Shown: piece after piece, positions 6,172 through 9,581 of the stretch
How the letters are laid out: every line of letters starts with the position of its first letter
Position numbering within the stretch: position 1 is the stretch's first letter
NCBI GenBank assembly: GCA_030830185.1
Contig: JAURNN010000033.1
Coordinates: 1 to 9,581, forward strand
Source: Bacillota bacterium
GTDB lineage: Bacteria; Bacillota_I; Bacilli_A; Acholeplasmatales; Acholeplasmataceae
Direction: 5' to 3'
Length of the DNA stretch: 9,581 bases
Made by a program: the position numbers and the translations under genes
Notes under the pieces: generated by a model
Databases searched by the model: none
What the model saw: the letters and a program-made list of their open reading frames with translations, nothing else
Told to the model about the DNA's origin: nothing

Positions 6172-6712
6172 CTTTATCTAACTCGGTTTCAATCACAGCA
6201 TAATCACCATCTTCTCGTTTGTATAATACGTGAGACTGATGTGTTTTTTTATCTAAGAAAATAAAGAAATCATGATCGAGTTGTTCCATATGCTCAATCG
6301 CATCTTCAATCGACATGGGTTCTAATTTTATTTTTTTGTTTTTCACTAATTGTTTTGCGAGTACATCTTTTTCAATTTCTTCAATCGGTATTTGATCATT
6401 ATAATTCGTCTTTTTATGGCCATGGTCATGATTTTTATCACGATAACGTTTCACTTGCTTCACCATTTTATCAGTAACGATATCGATGGCTTCATACATG
6501 TCTGATGCTTTTTCTTCTGCACGAATGGTCACGTGATCTGCATGAATGGTTACTTCAACTTTATGAAAGTTAGGATATACTTTCATAACGACTCTAATTT
6601 GTTTGATCGGTTCCAGAAAAAATTTATCAATCTTTGATAATTTTTTCTCTATATAAGCATCAATGGCTGGTGTTACTTTAAATCCATTTTTTCCTAGGAT
6701 ATCATATGTCAT
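6158..6712 (-). CDS. hpf: Ribosome hibernation promoting factor, long form
   Basis: Long HPF binds the 30S decoding region and dimerises ribosomes into inactive 100S particles in stationary phase or stress. From ATG 6712 it has 184 residues, the long-form size. The RaiA/HPF domain covers about 1-95 (MTYDILGKNGFKVTPAI at the start; HADHVTIRAEEKASDMYEAID at 57-77). A charged linker contains NHDHGHK (94-100). The C-terminal dimerisation domain covers about 128-177, with DAIEHMEQLDHDFFIFLDKKT and YKREDGDYAVIE. A GTG at 6721 would add three residues, but GAGAGG (6726-6721) sits 8 bases before ATG 6712 and overlaps that GTG. ATG 6712 also overlaps the upstream gene's TGA as ATGA. It is probably the last gene of the EF-G-like/zinc-ribbon/hpf operon and shares its terminator with pepF. 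Confidence 0.95.
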   Translation of the reverse strand: MTYDILGKNGFKVTPAIDAYIEKKLSKIDKFFLEPIKQIRVVMKVYPNFHKVEVTIHADHVTIRAEEKASDMYEAIDIVTDKMVKQVKRYRDKNHDHGHKKTNYNDQIPIEEIEKDVLAKQLVKNKKIKLEPMSIEDAIEHMEQLDHDFFIFLDKKTHQSHVLYKREDGDYAVIETELDKEKDA

Positions 6713-7062
6713 ATAAGCCACCTCTCTTTGTTTTTTTCGACATGATAGATAAACATGTTACCGATATCTATATTTTCAAACTGAGTGATTGCTTCTATTT
6801 CTTTTCCTTCTAACCATAATATCATTTCATAAGGATGATCATGAATAAGACTCAAATAATGCATCGCAGTCAATACCGAAAGTTTGTCTTCTATTATGAT
6901 ATGCATGATCATAATATCTATATGATTTAAAACGATGCGTTGATGTTCGATTAAAATAGGATGTTTTTTAAAACAATACTCACACACAAAATAAACATCT
7001 TTTTTTGTTTGAAATGGTGTTTGATATGGATAAAGTAATTTCTGACAATGCATACAACGCAT
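6709..7062 (-). CDS. Small CxxC/CxxC zinc-ribbon protein, possibly ComFC-like
   Basis: A 117-residue protein of unassigned function. The N-terminus has two Cys pairs, C3-x2-C6 and C27-x2-C30, spaced like a zinc ribbon and resembling the N-terminal zinc module of the competence protein ComFC. ComFC and hpf are neighbours in many Firmicutes, so context supports the link. However, no phosphoribosyltransferase signature is present. The remaining 85 residues are Ile/His-rich, resemble nothing I know, and contain no third Cys pair. It is either a shrunken ComFC descendant or an unrelated zinc-ribbon protein. The reading frame is intact. AGAAGG lies 4 bases before ATG 7062. The TGA stop overlaps the hpf ATG by four bases, and the gene starts 38 bases after the EF-G-like stop with no clear promoter, so it is probably co-transcribed and translationally coupled to hpf. 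Confidence 0.72.
   Translation of the reverse strand: MRCMHCQKLLYPYQTPFQTKKDVYFVCEYCFKKHPILIEHQRIVLNHIDIMIMHIIIEDKLSVLTAMHYLSLIHDHPYEMILWLEGKEIEAITQFENIDIGNMFIYHVEKNKERWLI
6721..6726 (-). promoter_or_regulatory. Shine-Dalgarno fixing the hpf start at 6712
   Basis: GAGAGG on the minus strand lies 8 bases before ATG 6712, inside the last codons of the upstream zinc-ribbon gene. With the ATGA overlap it points to coupled translation and rules against the GTG at 6721. Confidence 0.7.
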
Positions 7063-7100
7063 ATGACCTTCTTACTTTATCTTACTTAAAACATCATTAT

Positions 7101-9161
7101 TTACTTTTTATAAGTCTCAATAATTTTAGAAATTAAGTGTTGCGGGACATCATCGTATCTTAAAAACTCACGTGTGAATTGTCCACTTCCTTGTGTCATT
7201 GCTTTTAAGTCAATTGCATATGAAACGATTTCAGCTTCTGGTACTTCACATGAAATCACTTGATTTGAACCATCTTCAGTAGGATTCATACCATGGACAC
7301 GTCCTCTTCTTTTATTCATATCACCCATAACATCACCTACAAATTTTTCATCAACGGTGACATCGAGTTGAACAATCGGTTCTAAAATTGTAGGTTGTGC
7401 TTTTTCACACGCGTTTTTAAAAGCAAGCGCAGCAGCAAGTTTAAACGATAATTCATTAGAGTCCACTGAATGATAAGATCCATCATATAATGTAGCTTTC
7501 ACATTAATAACTGGAAATCCAGCAAGTGGTCCATGCTCAAATGATTCAATAAGTCCTTTTTCTACTGCAGGGAAATAGTTTTTAGGAACAGCACCACCAA
7601 AAACATCTTCATGGAATTCAAAAAGTTCTGTTGAAGGTTCAAATTTAATAAATACGTGACCAAATTGACCTGCACCACCAGATTGTTTTTTGTGTTTCCC
7701 TTCTGCTTCAACATCTTTTTTAATGGTTTCACGGTAAACAATTTTTTGTTCTTCGATATCAACATCGACTTTAAACATGAGTTTCATACGTTCTAAAATG
7801 TATTGTAGGTGTGTCATTCCTTGACCACCAATTAATAACTGTTGCGTTTCTTTATTCCTTTTTATTTGAAAGGTCGGATCTTCTAAATTGAGTCTATTTA
7901 ATGCATTTGAAATTTTATCTTCATCATTTTTATTTTTAGGGTGTACTGCAATATAAATGACTGGATTTGGCATCTCGACTGGGTGAATATAGGTGACGTT
8001 TTTAGGTTCACTTAATGAGTTACCAGTTTCTAAACCTTCTATTTTCGCAACAACACATAGATCTCCTGCATGAAAAACATCACTTAAAAGTTGTTGTTTG
8101 CCCCTCAAAGAAAATACATTTGTTAGTTTTTTAATTTCACCTAAAGGATGTATCATCACTTCTTGATTTTGTTTTAGGGATCCTCTATTAATTTTTATAT
8201 AACTCATGGTACCAAGAAATGGATCAACTGTTGTTTTAAAGACATATCCTTGAAATGGTTCATCTTCAGTTGTATGAATGGATACAGATTCGTTTTTATT
8301 TGTAAAACCCTCTAGAGGATGAAGTTCATTTGGTGCTGGCAAATAATCAAAAAGCATATCAATCATGGTTCTGATACCGATTGCTTTTGATGCACTTCCT
8401 ACTAAAACGGGCGTGAGTTCACCGTTGATAATTCCTTGACGTAATCCTGTTTTAATTTCATCTTCTGTAAGTGTTTCACCATTAAAAAATTTATCTAAAA
8501 GAGCATCGGATGTCTCTGCAACACTTTCAAGCATCATATTTCGTAGTTCTTCTACTTTTGGTTTTTTCTCTTCCCAAATTTCAGCATCATGCGAGGTCAC
8601 ACCATCATAGATTCTTGCTTTCATCTCAACGATATTGACAAATCCCTCGAAATTTTCTTGTTTTCCGATAGGCCAACAGAAAGGAACTGCTTTTTTACCT
8701 AATTTTTCTCTAATCTCTTCAATAAGTTCATCAAATTTAATGTTTTCTTTATCCATTTTATTGATAAATAAAACAGCTGGAATATGTCTTTTTCTAATTT
8801 CTTTCCAAACGCGTATTGTACCTACTTCAACCCCTTTGGTTGCATCAATGACAATAACTGCACCTTTGACAACACTTAATGCTTGATATAAGTCACCTAC
8901 AAACTCATCACTACCTGGAACATCTAAAAAGTTAAATTTATGATCATGAAAATCCGTAGGGATGAGTGACATTGATAAACTTGAGAGTTTATTTTGTTCT
9001 TCGACTAAAAAATCTGAAACGGATGTTTTTTTATCTACTTCACCTTGTTTTTCAACCGCTCCTGAAACATATAAAATAGCTTCAGCCATGGTTGTTTTTC
9101 CCGAACCCTGACGACCCAAAATATCAACATTTCTAATGTTACTTGTCTGATATTCTTTCAT
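7101..9161 (-). CDS. Elongation factor G-like GTPase (EF-G paralogue)
   Basis: A 686-residue EF-G-shaped protein of the divergent EF-G-like (EF-G2) class rather than the housekeeping FusA. G-domain motifs are the P-loop GRQGSGKT (16-23), DVPGS (80-84), NKMD (134-137) and GSAS (255-258). Domain II is about 300-395 and domain III follows, including GGQGMTHLQYILERM. Domain IV begins near QSGGAGQFGHV (493-503) and includes YDGSYHSVDS (559-568). Domain V includes RRGRVHGM (618-625) and ends with the AMTQGSGQF segment. Two hallmarks differ: His of DTPGH is Ser84, and the RGITI switch I is replaced by KLSSL (58-62). It may translocate, recycle or only bind ribosomes; role not established. ATG 9161 follows GGAGG (9170-9166) by 4 bases. 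Its promoter is an extended -10 with a cre-like operator next to it. First gene of a likely three-gene operon ending in hpf. Confidence 0.9.
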   Translation of the reverse strand: MKEYQTSNIRNVDILGRQGSGKTTMAEAILYVSGAVEKQGEVDKKTSVSDFLVEEQNKLSSLSMSLIPTDFHDHKFNFLDVPGSDEFVGDLYQALSVVKGAVIVIDATKGVEVGTIRVWKEIRKRHIPAVLFINKMDKENIKFDELIEEIREKLGKKAVPFCWPIGKQENFEGFVNIVEMKARIYDGVTSHDAEIWEEKKPKVEELRNMMLESVAETSDALLDKFFNGETLTEDEIKTGLRQGIINGELTPVLVGSASKAIGIRTMIDMLFDYLPAPNELHPLEGFTNKNESVSIHTTEDEPFQGYVFKTTVDPFLGTMSYIKINRGSLKQNQEVMIHPLGEIKKLTNVFSLRGKQQLLSDVFHAGDLCVVAKIEGLETGNSLSEPKNVTYIHPVEMPNPVIYIAVHPKNKNDEDKISNALNRLNLEDPTFQIKRNKETQQLLIGGQGMTHLQYILERMKLMFKVDVDIEEQKIVYRETIKKDVEAEGKHKKQSGGAGQFGHVFIKFEPSTELFEFHEDVFGGAVPKNYFPAVEKGLIESFEHGPLAGFPVINVKATLYDGSYHSVDSNELSFKLAAALAFKNACEKAQPTILEPIVQLDVTVDEKFVGDVMGDMNKRRGRVHGMNPTEDGSNQVISCEVPEAEIVSYAIDLKAMTQGSGQFTREFLRYDDVPQHLISKIIETYKK

Positions 9162-9170
9162 ATAACCTCC

Positions 9171-9184
9171 TGAAAACGTTTACA
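9171..9184. promoter_or_regulatory. cre-type operator (CcpA/LacI-family site) upstream of the EF-G-like gene
   Basis: TGAAAACGTTTACA matches the catabolite-responsive consensus TGWAANCGNTNWCA at every fixed position, on either strand. It sits between the predicted transcript start (about 9190) and the GGAGG of the EF-G-like gene, a location typical of repression or roadblock. The match is seen; the regulator is inferred. Confidence 0.6.
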
Positions 9185-9196
9185 TTTGTTACTTTG

Positions 9197-9205
9197 ATTA
9201 TAACA
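9197..9205 (-). promoter_or_regulatory. Extended -10 promoter of the EF-G-like/zinc-ribbon/hpf operon
   Basis: The minus strand reads TG-T-TATAAT, with hexamer at 9202-9197, predicting a start near 9190 and a leader of about 29 bases. It lies within the inverted repeat GATTAT-AAC-ATAATC (9196-9210). No good -35 is visible. Confidence 0.65.
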
Positions 9206-9240
9206 TAATCTTAGTAAAATGAAACGCTATGAATGAATAA

Positions 9241-9249
9241 TGTTATAAT
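9241..9249 (+). promoter_or_regulatory. Extended -10 promoter of yidD
   Basis: TG-T-TATAAT is a perfect extended -10 with no recognisable -35 (GAAACG at the 17-base position). Start of transcription is predicted near 9256, right at the GGAG of yidD, so the leader would be under 10 bases. Confidence 0.65.
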
Positions 9250-9255
9250 CTTTTT

Positions 9256-9259
9256 GGAG
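9256..9259 (+). promoter_or_regulatory. Shine-Dalgarno favouring the second yidD ATG
   Basis: GGAG is 2 bases from ATG 9262 and 5 bases from ATG 9265. The second spacing is workable and the first is too tight, so the start is placed at 9265. Confidence 0.6.
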
Positions 9260-9264
9260 TAATG

Positions 9265-9501
9265 ATGAAAAAACTTGCCATAAAAAGCATTCGCTGGTAT
9301 CAAAAAAATATATCCCCACATTCCAATCATAAATGTCGACATACGCCGACGTGTTCTCATTATGCACTTTTAAGTTATGAAAGGTTTAACTTTTTTAAAG
9401 CATCTTACTTAACAACAAAACGAATATTAACGTGTAATCCATTATTCAAACCTAAATATGATCCTGTCCCTGAAAAGAAAAAAAGACATCTACGAAAGTA
9501 A
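9265..9501 (+). CDS. yidD: Membrane protein insertion efficiency factor YidD
   Basis: YidD is a small membrane-associated protein that helps the YidC/Sec insertion pathway. From ATG 9265 it has 78 residues, a usual size. The family pattern is clear: RWYQKNISPH near the start, the cysteine motif CRHTPTCSHYA, then LTTKRILTCNPLF and the YDPVP ending block. A basic tail (KKKRHLRK) closes the protein. The early hydrophobic/basic helix is amphipathic rather than a true transmembrane segment, as usual. An in-frame ATG at 9262 adds one Met, but GGAG spacing favours 9265. It is monocistronic: an extended -10 promoter immediately upstream and a terminator formed with its own last codons. It is divergent from the EF-G-like gene. 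In many bacteria yidD sits by rpmH-rnpA-yidC; here it does not. Confidence 0.93.
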   Translation: MKKLAIKSIRWYQKNISPHSNHKCRHTPTCSHYALLSYERFNFFKASYLTTKRILTCNPLFKPKYDPVPEKKKRHLRK

Positions 9502-9511
9502 TGTCTTTTTT
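9480..9511 (+). terminator. Terminator overlapping the 3' end of yidD
   Basis: AAAAAGACAT (9480-9489) pairs with ATGTCTTTTT (9501-9510). A single unpaired C and an inner 3-bp TAC/GTA helix close a GAAA tetraloop (9494-9497). The stop codon (9499-9501) is inside the stem, and the T-run covers 9506-9511. Confidence 0.82.
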
Positions 9512-9531
9512 ATTGGTAAGAAATGATTTAT

Positions 9532-9543
9532 GGTAAATTTACC
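9532..9543. promoter_or_regulatory. Perfect palindrome GGTAAATTTACC, candidate operator
   Basis: A 12-bp perfect palindrome about 30 bases upstream of a TATAAT at 9576-9581. Wider partial pairing flanks it (ATTGGTA 9512-9518 with TACCCAAT 9546-9553; AAGAAAT 9518-9524 with ATTTCTT 9559-9565). It could be a repressor site or part of a folded leader for a gene beyond the window. Confidence 0.4.
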
Positions 9544-9575
9544 GATACCCAATAATTGATTTCTTTGTGTCGTAA

Positions 9576-9581
9576 TATAAT
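9576..9581 (+). promoter_or_regulatory. Possible -10 box at the window edge
   Basis: A perfect TATAAT forms the last six bases. No good -35 at 16-18 spacing is seen (TTGATT at 9556-9561 is only 14 bases away). It probably belongs to a gene right of the window. Confidence 0.35.

Larger units (their letters stand above)
9196..9250. repeat. 11-bp inverted repeat carrying two divergent -10 elements
   Basis: ATGTTATAATC occurs on the plus strand at 9240-9250 and on the minus strand at 9206-9196. Each copy is the extended -10 of one divergent gene (yidD and the EF-G-like gene). The 33 bases between them hold no other clear element. Confidence 0.6.

Noticed and set aside
6440..6453. AACGTTTCAC word resembling part of a cre site
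   Set aside because: Lies inside the hpf coding region, lacks the outer TG and has no nearby promoter; taken as chance.
6709..7062. Calling the zinc-ribbon gene a comFC pseudogene
   Set aside because: The frame is intact with a ribosome-binding site and an ATGA overlap to hpf, and no PRTase remnant is found in neighbouring frames; kept as a gene of uncertain family.
7562..7765. Minus-strand open frame of 67 codons
   Set aside because: Out-of-frame shadow of the EF-G-like gene, Lys/Leu/Asn-rich with no motif.
8635..8886. Plus-strand open frame of 83 codons
   Set aside because: Antisense to the G domain of the EF-G-like gene; no ribosome-binding site or known product.
1..9581. UGA=Trp recoding, CRISPR, insertion sequences, tRNA or rRNA genes
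   Set aside because: Genes end at TGA and use TGG for Trp; no repeat-spacer arrays, transposase-like frames, terminal repeats or RNA-gene sequences were seen on either strand.

Overview
This is an AT-rich, tightly packed chromosomal segment of a low-GC Gram-positive-derived bacterium. The best guess is a relative of Acholeplasma or the Izemoplasma-type Mollicutes. The reasons are strong AT bias, very short spacers, frequent hairpin-plus-T-run terminators, a compact RqcH, and Firmicutes-like neighbourhoods (rqcH beside gmk-rpoZ; a ComF-like zinc protein beside hpf). UGA is a stop (gmk and the zinc-ribbon gene end in TGA) and Trp is TGG, so the standard code applies. That argues against the UGA=Trp mycoplasmas. 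The genus cannot be fixed without a search.

Layout. 1-197 (-): the 5' end of uvrC, cut by the window edge. 286-1212 (+): a lipoprotein of unknown function, divergent from uvrC. 1254-2083 (-): gmk and rpoZ as an ATGA-overlapping operon, sharing a bidirectional terminator with the lipoprotein gene. 2165-3664 (+): rqcH (NFACT), divergent from gmk. 3730-4332 (+): sodA with its own promoter and a 12-bp-stem terminator. 4402-6156 (+): pepF, with an extended -10 promoter at the end of the sodA terminator. 6158-9161 (-): a likely operon of an EF-G-like GTPase, a small CxxC/CxxC protein and long-form hpf, convergent with pepF across a single base. 9265-9501 (+): yidD, divergent from the EF-G-like gene, followed by a terminator and a palindromic, promoter-like region at the window edge.

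Functionally these are mostly housekeeping genes for translation and stress handling: ribosome rescue (RqcH), ribosome hibernation (HPF), an EF-G paralogue, nucleotide and transcription functions (Gmk, omega), repair (UvrC), oxidative defence (SOD), peptide turnover (PepF) and membrane protein insertion (YidD). I see no mobile element, CRISPR array, tRNA, rRNA or defence island.

The less ordinary points are: a perfect cre-type operator directly downstream of the EF-G-like promoter, with weaker relatives at two other promoters; an EF-G-like GTPase with a Ser in place of the catalytic switch-II His; a shared terminator that encodes the same C-terminal Lys-Asp-Ala on both strands; extended -10 promoters with very short leaders, including a possibly leaderless uvrC; and an unassigned zinc-ribbon gene between the EF-G-like gene and hpf. 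Four start codons are best moved downstream of the longest-ORF start (lipoprotein, pepF, hpf, yidD).
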